This document shows positions 7,940 to 19,056 of a stretch of DNA of 58,750 bases, piece after piece (position 1 is the first letter of the stretch; every line of letters begins with the position of its first letter). The position numbers and the translations under genes were made by a program. Below the pieces are notes generated by a model, which saw only the letters and a list, made by a program, of their open reading frames with translations, was not told the origin of the DNA and did no database searches. The DNA is from Salinispora cortesiana (GTDB taxonomy: Bacteria; Actinomycetota; Actinomycetes; Mycobacteriales; Micromonosporaceae): positions 1 through 58,750 of the forward strand of contig NZ_AXVR01000031.1 of assembly GCF_000484695.1 (NCBI RefSeq), in the 5' to 3' direction.

Positions 7940-8944
7940 GTGTTCCGGTTTATCGTCAGACGCCTGCTCCAGCTGATTCCAACGCTGTTCGGGCTTTCGC
8001 TTCTGCTTTTCATCTGGGTCCGTCGCCTACCGGGCGGCCCCGAGGACGCCATCCTCGGTGAGCGTGGCACCCCCGAGATGCGCGCGGCGATTCGCCGCAG
8101 CATGGGTCTCGACGAGCCGATCCTGGTCCAGTACGGCCGCTTCGTGCAGCGGCTCCTCCGCCTGGACCTGGGCACCTCGTCGTCGACCAAGCGCCCGGTG
8201 GTCGAAGAGTTCCTGGAGCGTTTCCCCGGCACCGTCGAGTTGACGATCACCGCCCTGGTGATCGCGATCGGGATCGGCATTCCTCTCGGCTACCTGGCCG
8301 CCCGCCGTCGGGGCCGGCTACTCGACCACCTCTCGGTCGGCGGATCGCTGGTCGGGATCTGCGTCCCCATCTTCTTCCTGGCCTACGTCCTGAAGGCGAT
8401 CTTCTCGGAGAACCTGGGCTGGTTCCCGTCCAGTGGCCGACAGGATCCGACCATCGACGCGACCCGGATCACGAACTTCTTCGTCCTCGACGGGCTGATG
8501 ACCCGGGAGTGGGATGCCGTCGCGGACGCGCTTTGGCATCTGGTGCTGCCGGGGATCGCGCTGGCCAGCATCCCGCTGGCGATCATCGTCCGGATCACCC
8601 GGGCGAGCGTGTTGGAGGTGCTCAACGAGGACTTCGTCCGGACCGCCGAGGCGAAGGGGCTGACCGAGCGGACCGTGCGGGGCCGGCATGTGCTGCGCAA
8701 CTCGCTGCTGCCGGTGGTCACCTCGATCGGCCTGCTCACCGGGGGGCTGCTCTCCGGTGCCGTGCTGACCGAGACCGTCTTCGCGTTCACCGGCATCGGG
8801 GCCTTCATCTACGAGGCGATCGGCCAGCGTGACTACCCGGTGCTGCTGGGCTTCATCATGATCATATCGGTGGTGTACGTGCTGGTGAACCTCCTGGTTG
8901 ACCTCTCCTACAGCCTGATCGACCCGAGGGTGAGGGTCCGATGA
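7940..8944 (+). CDS. peptide ABC transporter permease, DppB type
   Basis: 334 residues from GTG 7940 with GAGG just upstream. Inner-membrane permease. The N-terminus MFRFIVRRLLQLIPTLFGLS is typical of DppB/OppB, followed by several hydrophobic segments. The cytoplasmic EAA loop is visible (TAEAKGLTERTVRGRHVLRN), as is the C-terminal DLSYSLIDPRVRVR. It pairs with the DppC-type subunit whose gene overlaps its stop codon by 4 bases. Confidence 0.94.
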   Translation: MFRFIVRRLLQLIPTLFGLSLLLFIWVRRLPGGPEDAILGERGTPEMRAAIRRSMGLDEPILVQYGRFVQRLLRLDLGTSSSTKRPVVEEFLERFPGTVELTITALVIAIGIGIPLGYLAARRRGRLLDHLSVGGSLVGICVPIFFLAYVLKAIFSENLGWFPSSGRQDPTIDATRITNFFVLDGLMTREWDAVADALWHLVLPGIALASIPLAIIVRITRASVLEVLNEDFVRTAEAKGLTERTVRGRHVLRNSLLPVVTSIGLLTGGLLSGAVLTETVFAFTGIGAFIYEAIGQRDYPVLLGFIMIISVVYVLVNLLVDLSYSLIDPRVRVR

Positions 8945-9903
8945 CGATGACAGGTAAGAAGGAGCGGTTGGACCGGCTCGCGGAATTGGTGAACCGGGAC
9001 GACGAGCGGGGGGTCAGCCTCTGGCAGGAGGCGTTCCGGCGGCTGCGGCGGAACCCCGCCGCCATCATCGGCGCGGTCATTCTGACGATCTTCGTCCTGG
9101 TGGCGCTGGTCGGCCCGTTCTTCGTCCCCTACGAGCCGAAGGACACCATCGGCATTCGCGAGGGCGTGGTGAAGTCGGGGCAGGGCATCATCCCCGGCGC
9201 CTCCGCCGAGCACTGGTTCGGCTACGACCACCAGGGCCGGGACGTCTTCAGCCGAATGATCGTCGGGGCCCGGCAGACGCTGCTGGTCGGCGTGGTCGCC
9301 ACCCTGATCGGACTGGCCGTGGGTGCCCTGATCGGCGGGGTCGCGGGAGCGGCCGCCGGTCTGGGGGGCCGCTGGGGGCGCGCGGTTGACAACGCGCTCA
9401 TGCGCGTCATCGACATGATGCTGGCGTTGCCCAGCCTCCTGCTCGCGGTCAGCATCGCCGCCCTGCTCGGGGCGAGCCTTAGCACCGTCATGATCGCGGT
9501 CGGCATGGTGTCGGTGCCGGTCTTCGCCCGGCTGCTGCGGGTCTCGATGATCGCGCAGGCCAACAGCGACTACGTGCTCGCGGCCACCTCGCTCGGCGTC
9601 CGGAAGCCGAAGATCGCGCTGACGCACATCGTGCCGAACTCGCTGGCTCCGGTCATCGTGCAGGCCACGCTGACCCTGGCCACCGCGATCATCGAGGCCG
9701 CCGCGCTCTCGTTCCTCGGCCTCGGCAACCCGGACACGGCGCAGCCCGAGTGGGGCGTCATGCTCGCCGACGCACAGCCGTACCTCGGTATTCGACCCGC
9801 ACTGGCGATCTTCCCAGCGGTAGCGATCATCATCACCGCGCTCGGCTTCACCCTGCTCGGTGAGGCGATGCGTGAGGCCCTCGACCCGAAGCTGCGGAAG
9901 TAG
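8941..9903 (+). CDS. peptide ABC transporter permease, DppC type
   Basis: 320 residues; the ATG overlaps the preceding stop (ATGA). It has the N-terminal cytoplasmic segment ending LRRNPAAIIGAVIL, the typical HWFGYDHQGRDVFSRMIVGA, and the EAA loop around YVLAATSLGVRKPKIALTHI, followed by EWGVMLADAQ. It forms the transport channel with the DppB-type subunit. Confidence 0.94.
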   Translation: MTMTGKKERLDRLAELVNRDDERGVSLWQEAFRRLRRNPAAIIGAVILTIFVLVALVGPFFVPYEPKDTIGIREGVVKSGQGIIPGASAEHWFGYDHQGRDVFSRMIVGARQTLLVGVVATLIGLAVGALIGGVAGAAAGLGGRWGRAVDNALMRVIDMMLALPSLLLAVSIAALLGASLSTVMIAVGMVSVPVFARLLRVSMIAQANSDYVLAATSLGVRKPKIALTHIVPNSLAPVIVQATLTLATAIIEAAALSFLGLGNPDTAQPEWGVMLADAQPYLGIRPALAIFPAVAIIITALGFTLLGEAMREALDPKLRK

Positions 9904-9970
9904 GTCCCGCCATGTGTGTAGCCGGAGAAACAGGTTCGCGAGCCCCACAGGTGCGAACGGAGGGCCGGTA

Positions 9971-11029
9971 ATGGCACTGCTCGAAGTGGATGACTTGAGC
10001 GTCACGTTCGCCCGGCGTGGGCAGCGTACGGTGCACGCGGTGGACGGGGTCTCCTTCTCGGTCGACGCCGGTGAGGTTGTCGGTCTGGTCGGTGAGTCCG
10101 GCTGCGGCAAGAGCGTCACCTCGATGGCGATCATGGGTCTGCTGCCTCGGCAGCATGGCACCCGGATCGGCGGCAAGGCGGTCTTTGACGGCACCGACCT
10201 GCTCGGACTCGACGACCGCGCCCGGCGGGACATCCGCGGTCGGGACGTAGCGATGATTTTCCAGGATCCGCTCTCCTCGCTGAATCCGGTGATCCCGATC
10301 GGGCTGCAGGTGACCGAGGTGCTGGCCCGCCACCGGGGGATGAGGGGTGACGCGGCGCGCAAGGAAGCGGCCGGGTTGCTGGACCGGGTCGGCATCCCGG
10401 ATCCGGACCGGCGGCTCAAGGAGTATCCGCACCAGCTCTCCGGTGGGATGCGGCAACGGGCGTTGATCGCGATGGCGGTCGCCTGCCGTCCCCGGCTGTT
10501 GATCGCCGACGAGCCGACCACCGCGCTGGACGTCACCATCCAGGCGCAGATCCTGGAGCTGCTCAAGGAGCTGGTCCACGACTCCGGCACCGCGCTTGTC
10601 ATGATCACCCACGATCTGGGGGTGGTCGCCGGCATGTGTGACAGCATCAACGTGCTGTACGCCGGTCGGGTGGTCGAGACCGCCCGCCGTCGTCCCCTCT
10701 TCCGGGAGCCACGGCACCCGTACACGGCGGGTCTGCTCGGTTCGGTGCCCCGCCTGGACAGCGGGCGCGGCGAGCCGCTGAACCCGATCCCCGGCTCGGT
10801 ACGCGACGTACTGTCCTGGTCGGAAGGCTGTGCCTTCGCTCCGCGCTGCTCCCGGCGGGTGGATGCCTGCCTCGACGAGACGCCGCCGCTGGTGCGTACC
10901 CACGACGGCCGTAGCTACCGCTGTGTCGACCCGGTGCCGCTGCCCGGTGCCGTCCCGGCCCAGGCCGGTCCGGCCGACCAGTCCGGGGCACCGAGCCCGG
11001 AGCCCAACGAGGAGAAGACCCGTGACTGA
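9971..11029 (+). CDS. peptide ABC transporter ATP-binding protein, DppD type
   Basis: 352 residues from ATG 9971, with GGAGGG just upstream; longer in-frame starts lack conservation. Walker [15 protein letters not shown]-loop in [12 protein letters not shown], signature [14 protein letters not shown], Walker [13 protein letters not shown] and the H-loop MITHDLG are all intact. The C-terminal oligopeptide/dipeptide extension ([21 protein letters not shown]) has the conserved Cys pattern, which in relatives binds an Fe-S cluster or metal. It overlaps the next ATPase gene by 8 bases. Confidence 0.94.
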   Translation: MALLEVDDLSVTFARRGQRTVHAVDGVSFSVDAGEVVGLVGESGCGKSVTSMAIMGLLPRQHGTRIGGKAVFDGTDLLGLDDRARRDIRGRDVAMIFQDPLSSLNPVIPIGLQVTEVLARHRGMRGDAARKEAAGLLDRVGIPDPDRRLKEYPHQLSGGMRQRALIAMAVACRPRLLIADEPTTALDVTIQAQILELLKELVHDSGTALVMITHDLGVVAGMCDSINVLYAGRVVETARRRPLFREPRHPYTAGLLGSVPRLDSGRGEPLNPIPGSVRDVLSWSEGCAFAPRCSRRVDACLDETPPLVRTHDGRSYRCVDPVPLPGAVPAQAGPADQSGAPSPEPNEEKTRD

Positions 11030-12137
11030 CAACGACATCCTCGTCGAGGTTCGTGACCTGAAGGTGCACTTCCCGATCAAGCGGGGGGTGCTCTTCGATC
11101 GCACGATCGGCCAGGTGAAGGCGGTTGACGGGGTCGACCTGCGGATCCCGCGCGGTCAGACGTACGGCCTGGTGGGTGAGTCCGGGTGCGGGAAGTCGAC
11201 GCTCGGCCGGGCGCTGCTCCAACTGACCCCGCCCACCGGTGGCGAGGTCGTCTTTGACGATGTCGAGCTGACCACGCTGCCGCCGGCCCGGCTGCGCGCC
11301 ATGCGTCGTCGGATGCAGATGATTTTCCAGGATCCGATGTCCAGCCTGGATCCGCGGCAGAACGTCGAGTCGATCCTCACCGAGGGTTTGCAGACCCACG
11401 GCATCGGCGGCAACCGAGACGAGCGACGCGCGATCATCGGGGAGGCGCTCGACAAGGTGGGGCTGCCCCGGTGGGCGCTGTCCCGCTACCCGCACGAGTT
11501 CTCCGGCGGGCAGCGGCAGCGGATCGGGATCGCCCGGGCGGTGGTCCTCGGTCCGGAGCTGATCGTCGCCGACGAGCCGGTGTCCGCCCTGGACGTGTCG
11601 ATCCAGGCGCAGGTGGTCAACCTCCTCGACGAACTACAGGAGAGCCTCGGCCTCACCTACCTGGTGATCGCGCACGACCTGGCCGTCGTCCGGCACATCT
11701 CCGACATCGTCGGCGTCATGTACCTCGGCGCCCTGGTGGAGGAGGCCCCGAGCGACCGGCTCTACACCGAGCCGCTGCACCCGTACACCCGGGCGCTCAT
11801 GTCGGCGGTGCCGGTGCCGGACCCGGATGTGGAGGACCGCCGGGAGCGGATCCTGCTCGCCGGTGACCTGCCGTCGCCGGCCAACCCGCCGGCGGGCTGC
11901 CGATTCCACACCCGCTGCCCGTGGGCCCAGCCGACGCGCTGCGCCGACGAACGGCCGGTGCTGCGCGACATCGGCGGCAGCCGGGTGGCCTGCCACTGGG
12001 CCGAGCGGATCGCCAGTGGGGAACTCCGTCCCAACCACGCCGGGGCGGGAGTGACCCGGGCTCCCGACGGCGGCGAAGCCCCGGAGCCGGTGTCGATCCC
12101 GGCCCCGACCGCGAAGGCGGACTCCGTCGACGGCTGA
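11022..12137 (+). CDS. peptide ABC transporter ATP-binding protein, DppF type
   Basis: 371 residues from GTG 11022, preceded by GAGGAG at 11009-11014 and starting inside the end of the DppD-type gene. Walker [19 protein letters not shown]-loop [14 protein letters not shown], signature [14 protein letters not shown], Walker [13 protein letters not shown], and a C-terminal [15 protein letters not shown] motif as in DppF/OppF. It is the last gene of the importer operon; the C-terminus has a Pro/Ala-rich tail. A long inverted repeat with the neighbouring minus-strand gene follows. Confidence 0.94.
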   Translation: MTDNDILVEVRDLKVHFPIKRGVLFDRTIGQVKAVDGVDLRIPRGQTYGLVGESGCGKSTLGRALLQLTPPTGGEVVFDDVELTTLPPARLRAMRRRMQMIFQDPMSSLDPRQNVESILTEGLQTHGIGGNRDERRAIIGEALDKVGLPRWALSRYPHEFSGGQRQRIGIARAVVLGPELIVADEPVSALDVSIQAQVVNLLDELQESLGLTYLVIAHDLAVVRHISDIVGVMYLGALVEEAPSDRLYTEPLHPYTRALMSAVPVPDPDVEDRRERILLAGDLPSPANPPAGCRFHTRCPWAQPTRCADERPVLRDIGGSRVACHWAERIASGELRPNHAGAGVTRAPDGGEAPEPVSIPAPTAKADSVDG

Positions 12138-12196
12138 GCCGGCGAAGCCGGGTCGCGGGCAGCCAGGACCGGCTGATTCCGCGCCCCGGCTCAGCC
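12132..12196. terminator. inverted repeat spanning convergent stop codons
   Basis: GGCTGAGCCGG (12132-12142) and CCGGCTCAGCC (12186-12196) are perfect 11-bp inverted repeats. The left arm contains the stop codon of the plus-strand ATPase gene and the right arm that of the minus-strand gene. A 43-base loop separates them. A bidirectional terminator role is plausible but there is no T-run. Confidence 0.45.
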
Positions 12197-12685
12197 CTCA
12201 TCGGCCGTCGGCGGAGCCGGGCCGAAGACCGTCGGGCGGTCGAGCAGGGCGACGGCGATCGCGTGTACCGCATCGAGGCCGGCCGGGTCAGGCAGCGTCG
12301 CCCGCCCGCCGGTCACGACGTACCATTCGTCGGCCTCGCGGTACTGCACCCGCAGGGTGACCTGGCCATCCAGGTATTCGGTGCGGAGCGTCAGGTCGCC
12401 GGTGACCACGCCGACCTCGTCGGTCATCACCCCGCCCGGCCCGGGGACGATGTCCGCGGTGCGGGCCATGGATCCGCCGTCGGCCCGCATCCCGGAGCCG
12501 GGAGTGCCGCCCGCCGGGGCGCCGGTGGTCTCCGCGCTCATCCCGGCGCCGGGTACCGCGGCACTGGCAGCGCCGTCGGCCGTCATCCCGGCGCTGCCCC
12601 GGGTGGGACCGCCGGTGGCGGCCGTCGCGTCGTCGTCGGCGCCCGGGGGCCGGCGCGGTGTCGGGTCCGTCCCGGTGCTGGTCAT
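12191..12685 (-). CDS. hypothetical protein coupled to secreted HNH nuclease
   Basis: 164 residues. ATG 12685 overlaps the stop of the upstream nuclease gene (ATGA), so the two are translationally coupled; a longer in-frame start would run through the nuclease gene and is rejected. The first about 95 residues are low-complexity Gly/Ala/Thr/Met-rich and probably disordered. The last about 65 look folded (LTLRTEYLDGQVTLRVQY, then DEWYVVTGGRATLPDP). I do not recognise the family. No signal peptide or membrane segment. Confidence 0.7.
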   Translation of the reverse strand: MTSTGTDPTPRRPPGADDDATAATGGPTRGSAGMTADGAASAAVPGAGMSAETTGAPAGGTPGSGMRADGGSMARTADIVPGPGGVMTDEVGVVTGDLTLRTEYLDGQVTLRVQYREADEWYVVTGGRATLPDPAGLDAVHAIAVALLDRPTVFGPAPPTADEG

Positions 12686-13332
12686 GATTGGCTCCCCCCG
12701 GTGCAGCCCGTCAACATGTCGGCCAGCGCGGTCTTCTCGTCGGTGTTCACCGACAACTGCCAGTGATGCTTCACCGTGACCCAGCTTTCGGCGTAGCGGC
12801 ACCAGTACGACCGGTTCGCCGGTCGCCACTGGGATGGATCCTGATCACCCTTCGACCGGTTGGCGGTGCGGGAAACCGCGAAGAGGTGCGGCAGCCGAGT
12901 GTCGTTGGCGAAGTCACCCCGCTTCGCGTCGGTCCACCGGTCGGCCCCGGATCGCCAGGCGTTCGCCAGCGGCACCATGTGGTCAACGTCGACCTCGGAG
13001 GGGTCGGTGAGGACCAGGCCGTCGTAGACGCTCTCCCAGCGCCCACCGACCACGTTGCAGCCGGAGAGCTTGATGCTCTCTCCGTCGCGCGCGAGCACGG
13101 TGTCTCGGACGTCGCAGTTCTTGCCGGTGCCCCGCCAGTGGGGGAAGCGGTCGCGACTGTAGCCCTTCATCGAGCCGGCACTGGCCACTGTCAGCTCGGC
13201 CAACTTCTCCATCGCGCTCCCACCGTCGTTGGTGGGCGTCGGCTCCGGCGTGGTGGCCGGGACGCAGCCAGCCAGGCCGAGCGCCAGCACTGTCGCGAGC
13301 AGCGGTCCGGATCTGGTACGCAGAGACGACAC
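12682..13332 (-). CDS. secreted HNH endonuclease-like lipoprotein (DUF1524/GmrSD C-terminal type)
   Basis: 216 residues from GTG 13332. The N-terminal signal ends at the lipobox LGLAGC, so the protein is probably a lipoprotein. The catalytic region reads EVDVDHMVPLANAWRSGADR followed by NDTRLPHLFAV, SKGDQDPSQW and YWCRYAESWVTVK. This matches secreted HNH family proteins (DUF1524) that resemble the nuclease domain of GmrSD. Role may be extracellular DNA degradation or nutrient acquisition; no adjacent partner clarifies it apart from the coupled unknown gene. Confidence 0.85.
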   Translation of the reverse strand: MSSLRTRSGPLLATVLALGLAGCVPATTPEPTPTNDGGSAMEKLAELTVASAGSMKGYSRDRFPHWRGTGKNCDVRDTVLARDGESIKLSGCNVVGGRWESVYDGLVLTDPSEVDVDHMVPLANAWRSGADRWTDAKRGDFANDTRLPHLFAVSRTANRSKGDQDPSQWRPANRSYWCRYAESWVTVKHHWQLSVNTDEKTALADMLTGCTGGSQS

Positions 13333-13434
13333 CTCTTAAGCTTGGCGGCTTCCGGCGGTCTCGCCCAGTACCTCGGCGGGCGGTTTCGGCGTTTCGTCGC
13401 CGCTTCGAGATCGAGTCGGGGCAACCTTGGGGCC

Positions 13435-14937
13435 ATGACGTCACCCTCCCTGCGGCTGGGTACCCCTGCGGGGGCCGGCACGCTACTCGCCGCGGTGCTC
13501 GCCTCCGGCATGGTCTTCCTCGACGGCACCGTGGTCAACGTTGCTCTTCCCCGCCTCGGTGAGGACCTCGACGCCACCGTGTCGGACCTACAGTGGACGG
13601 TCAATGGCTACCTGTTGATGCTCGCCGCGTTCGTACTGCTCGGTGGGGCGCTCGGGGACCGCTTCGGCCGGCGGCGGGTCTTCCTGCTCGGGGTGGTGTG
13701 GTTCACCGTGGCGTCGGTGCTGTGCGGGTTGGCCCTGGACACCGAGCAGCTCATCGCGGCCCGGCTGCTGCAGGGCGCCGGAGCGGCCCTGCTCACCCCC
13801 GGCTCCCTGTCGGTCCTGCAGGCCAGCTTCCACCCGGACGACCGGGGGCGGGCGATCGGTACCTGGGCCGGCTTCTCCGGCGTCTCCACCGCGATCGGCC
13901 CCTTCGTCGGCGGCTGGCTGATCGACCAGTTCTCCTGGCGGTGGATCTTCTTCCTGAACGTGCCGCTGGCCGTGTTGGTGCTGCTGGCCGCTCTGCGCTG
14001 GGTGCCGGAGAGTCGGGACGAGAGCGCTTCGCGGACCCGGACCGAGGGGTCGGGCCGGCGGCGGTTCGACGTGCTGGGCACGGTGCTGGGGGCGGTCGCC
14101 CTGGCCGGGATCACGTTCGCGCTGATCGACGCACCGGCTCGGGGCGCGACATCTGTCGCGGTGTTGCTCGCCGTCGCGGCCGGGGTGCTCGGCTCGGTGG
14201 CCTTCGTGCTGGTCGAGCGACGCCGGGGGGAGACCGCGATGCTGCCGACCGGGCTGTTCACCAGCCGACTCTTCTCCGTGCTGAACGTCTTCACCGTGGT
14301 GATCTACGCGGCGCTCGGTGGGTTCACCTTCTTCGTCGCCGTCTATCTCCAGAATGTGGCCGGCTGGTCGGCGCTGGCCACCGGCGTCGCGCTGCTGCCG
14401 GTGACCGTGCTGCTGCTGGTCGGATCGCCGGTAGCCGGTGATCTGGCGACCCGGATCGGGCCCCGACTGCCGTTGACCGTGGGGCCGGTGGTGTCCGCGA
14501 TTGGGCTCGTTCTGCTCCGCGAGGTCGGGGCGGAGGCGTCCTACTGGCGGGACGTGCTGCCCGGGGTGTTTCTCTTCGGGCTCGGGCTGGCCCTGGTGGT
14601 GGCGCCGTTGACGGCCTCGGTGCTGGCCGCCGTCGCGGACCGTTTCGCCGGAGTGGCGAGCGGCTTCAACAATGCCGCCTCGCGCGCCGGGGGGCTGCTC
14701 GCGGTGGCCGCCCTACCGCTGCTGGTCGGTCTCTCCGGCACCGACTACGAACGGCCGGACGAGTTGACCGCCGCCTACCGGGGCGCGTTGGCCTGGTGCG
14801 CCGCGCTGCTGCTGATGGGGGCGGTGCTGGCGGTGGTCTTCGTGCGCCGTCCGCGCCGGGCGCCGCCACCGTCGCAGCCCTGCCAGGCCCTGCCGGCCGC
14901 AACCGGGCCGGAGCGGGATAGGGGGACCGCTTCCTGA
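13435..14937 (+). CDS. MFS transporter, DHA2 (EmrB/QacA) drug-exporter family
   Basis: 500 residues from ATG 13435; in-frame codons upstream overlap the divergent nuclease gene and are not conserved. About 14 hydrophobic segments. Motif A GGALGDRFGRRRVFLLG is in the 2-3 loop, motif C-like GPFVGGWLIDQFSWRWIFF follows, and the N-terminal segment MVFLDGTVVNVALPRLG is typical of DHA2 members. It is predicted to be a proton-driven multidrug or metabolite exporter. No adjacent TetR/MarR regulator was seen. Confidence 0.9.
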   Translation: MTSPSLRLGTPAGAGTLLAAVLASGMVFLDGTVVNVALPRLGEDLDATVSDLQWTVNGYLLMLAAFVLLGGALGDRFGRRRVFLLGVVWFTVASVLCGLALDTEQLIAARLLQGAGAALLTPGSLSVLQASFHPDDRGRAIGTWAGFSGVSTAIGPFVGGWLIDQFSWRWIFFLNVPLAVLVLLAALRWVPESRDESASRTRTEGSGRRRFDVLGTVLGAVALAGITFALIDAPARGATSVAVLLAVAAGVLGSVAFVLVERRRGETAMLPTGLFTSRLFSVLNVFTVVIYAALGGFTFFVAVYLQNVAGWSALATGVALLPVTVLLLVGSPVAGDLATRIGPRLPLTVGPVVSAIGLVLLREVGAEASYWRDVLPGVFLFGLGLALVVAPLTASVLAAVADRFAGVASGFNNAASRAGGLLAVAALPLLVGLSGTDYERPDELTAAYRGALAWCAALLLMGAVLAVVFVRRPRRAPPPSQPCQALPAATGPERDRGTAS

Positions 14938-14950
14938 CGGCTCGGGGGCG

Positions 14951-15014
14951 GCCGGTCGGGATCGACCGGCAGGCGGTCGGGTTCCGGGTTGACCTCGGGT
15001 GGAGGCCAACCCGG
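14951..15014. terminator. two hairpins between convergent MFS and leuA genes
   Basis: GCCGGTCG/CGACCGGC (14951-14958 and 14963-14970, 4-base loop) and CCGGGTTG/CAACCCGG (14984-14991 and 15007-15014). They probably serve as terminators for the two converging genes. Confidence 0.55.
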
Positions 15015-15030
15015 ACCGGGCTCCGGCGCC

Positions 15031-16812
<1,782 letters not shown>

Positions 16813-16823
16813 TCAGCAGTCGA

Positions 16824-16907
16824 GGTCGGCGAGGCGCCGAAGAACGGTCGGAGCGGCGGCGCGGTTCGACCCCGCGGCGAGGTGCCGGCCGTCAGGCCTC
16901 GCCGCGG
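16824..16907 (-). promoter_or_regulatory. leuA attenuator hairpins
   Basis: CCTCGCCGCGG (16897-16907) and CCGCGGCGAGG (16872-16882) are perfect 11-bp inverted repeats with a 14-base loop. On the minus strand the first arm overlaps the RRGEA codons of the leucine leader peptide, so a ribosome stalled at the Leu codons or reading through would affect folding. A second short hairpin (TCGGCG/CGCCGA around 16824-16841) lies closer to leuA. This is the layout of transcription attenuation. Which pairings are mutually exclusive was not worked out fully. Confidence 0.6.
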
Positions 16908-16936
16908 CGACCAAGGAGAAGCAACGGCTGCCACAT
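16892..16936 (-). CDS. leuL: leucine leader peptide upstream of leuA
   Basis: A 14-codon reading frame: MWQPLLLLGRRGEA, stop TGA. Four consecutive Leu codons (TTG CTT CTC CTT), including rare TTG and CTT, make a sensor for charged tRNA-Leu. No Shine-Dalgarno is visible. A TAGGGT -10 box at 16951-16946 would start the transcript at or next to the ATG, so the leader is probably leaderless, as described for leader peptides in other actinobacteria. Attenuator hairpins follow. Confidence 0.75.
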   Translation of the reverse strand: MWQPLLLLGRRGEA

Positions 16937-16945
16937 GACAGTGTC

Positions 16946-16951
16946 ACCCTA
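16946..16951 (-). promoter_or_regulatory. candidate -10 box for the leuL-leuA transcript
   Basis: Minus-strand TAGGGT lies about 7-9 bases before the leader ATG. Its TAG is also the stop codon of the upstream nitroreductase gene. No good -35 is visible. Confidence 0.4.
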
Positions 16952-17551
16952 CGTGGCGGGGGACGGATCTGGGAAGGATCGTCCGGACTGTGAGATGGGG
17001 GTCGCAGTCGGGTTGACCAGCAGCAGGTCGGCGACGGGTTGACGCTGTCGGAGGCCGGTCTCTGCCTCGACCAGGTCGGCGGGGAGGTCGAGGGGGTTGC
17101 CGAGTCGGCCGATCGCGACCACCACGGCGGGCCGGACGTCGGCGGGGAGTTCGAGCTCGCTGGTGAGGCCGGCGCGGTCCAGCTCGCGTAGCTGGCGGGT
17201 GTGCAGCCCGAGTGCGGTCGCCTGTGTGGTCAGCTGCGCCACGGCCTGCCCCAGGTCATAGGCGGTCTCCGCGGCCGGTTCGGTGGCGGGCGTGAGGTGC
17301 GCGGCGAGCAGCAGCAGCGAGGCGCGGCCCGCCCACCGCTGGTCCCGCTCCGGCAGGTTGACCATGATTCGCTTCCACGTCTCGTCGTCCCGGTGGCCGA
17401 GGGCGAAGCGCCATGGTTGCCGGTTCGCCGCCGAGGGCGCCCACCGGGCCGCCTCCAGGAGGAGGTCGATCTCGGCCGGGCCGAGATCGGCGTCGGGGTC
17501 GAAGGACCGGGGGCTCCACCGGAAGGCGATCAGCGGGGTGAGGTCGGTCAT
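16949..17551 (-). CDS. nitroreductase-family protein
   Basis: 200 residues. FMN-binding nitroreductase fold: FRWSPRSFDPDADLGPAEID near the N-terminus, then the signature AARWAPSAANRQPWRFALGH, and a C-terminal region GRLGNPLDLPADLVEAE. It probably reduces quinones, nitro compounds or flavins with NAD(P)H. It lies upstream of leuA in the same direction, but the leuA promoter seems to lie at its stop codon. Substrate unknown. Confidence 0.88.
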   Translation of the reverse strand: MTDLTPLIAFRWSPRSFDPDADLGPAEIDLLLEAARWAPSAANRQPWRFALGHRDDETWKRIMVNLPERDQRWAGRASLLLLAAHLTPATEPAAETAYDLGQAVAQLTTQATALGLHTRQLRELDRAGLTSELELPADVRPAVVVAIGRLGNPLDLPADLVEAETGLRQRQPVADLLLVNPTATPISQSGRSFPDPSPAT

Positions 17552-17787
17552 AGGAAGAACAATCCTCTATAGGGCTTTTGTCTATTTGGTTGGGGGCGGG
17601 CAAATGTGGGAAAAGGCACCCGTAACGGTCCGCTGTCCGGAGCGTTGCGGCGCTCGGGGCCGGATGCTGGGATCACCCGACCCGTTCGGGTGGTCCGCCG
17701 GATACCCTGAGGGCGTCTTGACCTGACGCCGCCGGCTCCGTCGGCGGCGTCGGCACGCTCAGGATCACTGGGAGGGAGTGCGCCGTC

Positions 17788-19053
17788 GTGGCACTCGTGG
17801 TGCAGAAGTACGGCGGATCCTCCGTCGACAACGCCGAGCGGATCAAGCGGGTGGCCGAGCGGATCGTCGCCGCCCGCAAGGCTGGTGACGACGTGGTGGT
17901 GGTGGTCTCCGCCATGGGCGACACCACCGACGAGTTGACCGACCTGGCCAACCAGGTCAGTCCGCTGCCGCCCGGTCGGGAGCTGGACATGCTGCTCACC
18001 GCCGGGGAGCGCATCTCGATGGCGTTGCTTGCGATGGCGATCCACAACCTGGGGTACGAGGCGCGGTCGTTCACCGGCTCGCAGGCCGGGGTCATCACCA
18101 CCTCGGTGCACGGTCGGGCGCGGATCATCGATGTCACGCCGGGGCGGCTCAAGGGCGCCCTCGACGAGGGCGCGGTGGTCATCGTCGCCGGCTTCCAGGG
18201 CGTGTCGCAGGACACCAAGGACGTCACCACCCTGGGGCGCGGTGGTTCGGACACCACCGCCGTGGCTCTCGCCGCCGCGCTCGACGCCGATGTGTGCGAG
18301 ATCTACAGCGACGTTGACGGCGTCTTCAGCGCCGATCCGCGGATCGTGCCGGACGCCCGGCACATTCGACAGATCACCTACGAGGAGATGCTGGAGCTCG
18401 CCGCCTGCGGCGCCAAGATTCTGGCTCTACGCGCCGTGGAGTACGCCCGCCGGGCGGGGTTGCCGGTCCACGTCCGTTCGTCATACTCGACCAGCACCGG
18501 CACGATGGTCACCGGATCGATGGAGGACCTTCCCGTGGAACAGGCGTTGATCACCGGAGTCGCCCACGACCGCAGCGAAGCCAAGATCACGATTGTCGGG
18601 GTGCCAGACGAGCCGGGTGCGGCCGCGCGGATCTTCGACACCGTTGCCGGTGCGGAGATCAACATAGACATGATCGTGCAGAACGTCTCCACCGAGGGCA
18701 CCGGCCGGACGGACATCTCGTTCACCCTGCCCAAGACCGACGGCCCCACCGCCATGGCCGCGCTGAGCAAGATTCAGGACAGCGTCAAGTTCAAGGGGCT
18801 GCTCTACGACGACCACGTCGGCAAGGTCTCGCTGATCGGTGCCGGGATGCGTTCCCACCCGGGCGTGGCGGCCGGCTTCTTCGCCGCCCTCGGCCAGGCC
18901 GGCGTGAACATCGAGATGATCTCCACGTCGGAGATCCGGGTCTCGGTGGTGTGCCGCGACACCGACCTGGACAACGCCGTGCGCGCCATCCACGACGCCT
19001 TCGAGCTCGGTGGTGACACCGAGGCGGTCGTGTACGCGGGGACGGGGCGGTAG
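17788..19053 (+). CDS. lysC: aspartate kinase, alpha subunit
   Basis: 421 residues from GTG 17788, with GGGAGGGAG upstream. It phosphorylates aspartate, the first step to lysine, threonine, methionine and diaminopimelate. The N-terminal kinase domain has [19 protein letters not shown] (usual KFGGTS), [18 protein letters not shown] and [20 protein letters not shown]. Two ACT-type regulatory domains occupy the C-terminal half. Length is as in Corynebacterium. An in-frame internal start at codon 250 probably yields a separate beta subunit. asd follows after 3 bases. Confidence 0.96.
   Translation: MALVVQKYGGSSVDNAERIKRVAERIVAARKAGDDVVVVVSAMGDTTDELTDLANQVSPLPPGRELDMLLTAGERISMALLAMAIHNLGYEARSFTGSQAGVITTSVHGRARIIDVTPGRLKGALDEGAVVIVAGFQGVSQDTKDVTTLGRGGSDTTAVALAAALDADVCEIYSDVDGVFSADPRIVPDARHIRQITYEEMLELAACGAKILALRAVEYARRAGLPVHVRSSYSTSTGTMVTGSMEDLPVEQALITGVAHDRSEAKITIVGVPDEPGAAARIFDTVAGAEINIDMIVQNVSTEGTGRTDISFTLPKTDGPTAMAALSKIQDSVKFKGLLYDDHVGKVSLIGAGMRSHPGVAAGFFAALGQAGVNIEMISTSEIRVSVVCRDTDLDNAVRAIHDAFELGGDTEAVVYAGTGR
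18535..19053 (+). CDS. lysC: aspartate kinase beta subunit from internal start
   Basis: In-frame GTG at 18535 (codon 250 of lysC) is preceded by GGAGG at 18522-18526. It would give a 172-residue protein beginning [20 protein letters not shown], which is the two ACT domains only. In Corynebacterium glutamicum and Bacillus such an overlapping beta subunit forms an alpha2beta2 enzyme under feedback control. Here it is inferred from the ribosome-binding site and the homologous position. Confidence 0.7.
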   Translation: MEQALITGVAHDRSEAKITIVGVPDEPGAAARIFDTVAGAEINIDMIVQNVSTEGTGRTDISFTLPKTDGPTAMAALSKIQDSVKFKGLLYDDHVGKVSLIGAGMRSHPGVAAGFFAALGQAGVNIEMISTSEIRVSVVCRDTDLDNAVRAIHDAFELGGDTEAVVYAGTGR

Positions 19054-19056
19054 CCC

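Noticed and set aside
12688..13434. In-frame upstream extension of the MFS gene
   Set aside because: It is antisense to the HNH lipoprotein gene and has no transporter similarity; the family N-terminus begins at 13435.
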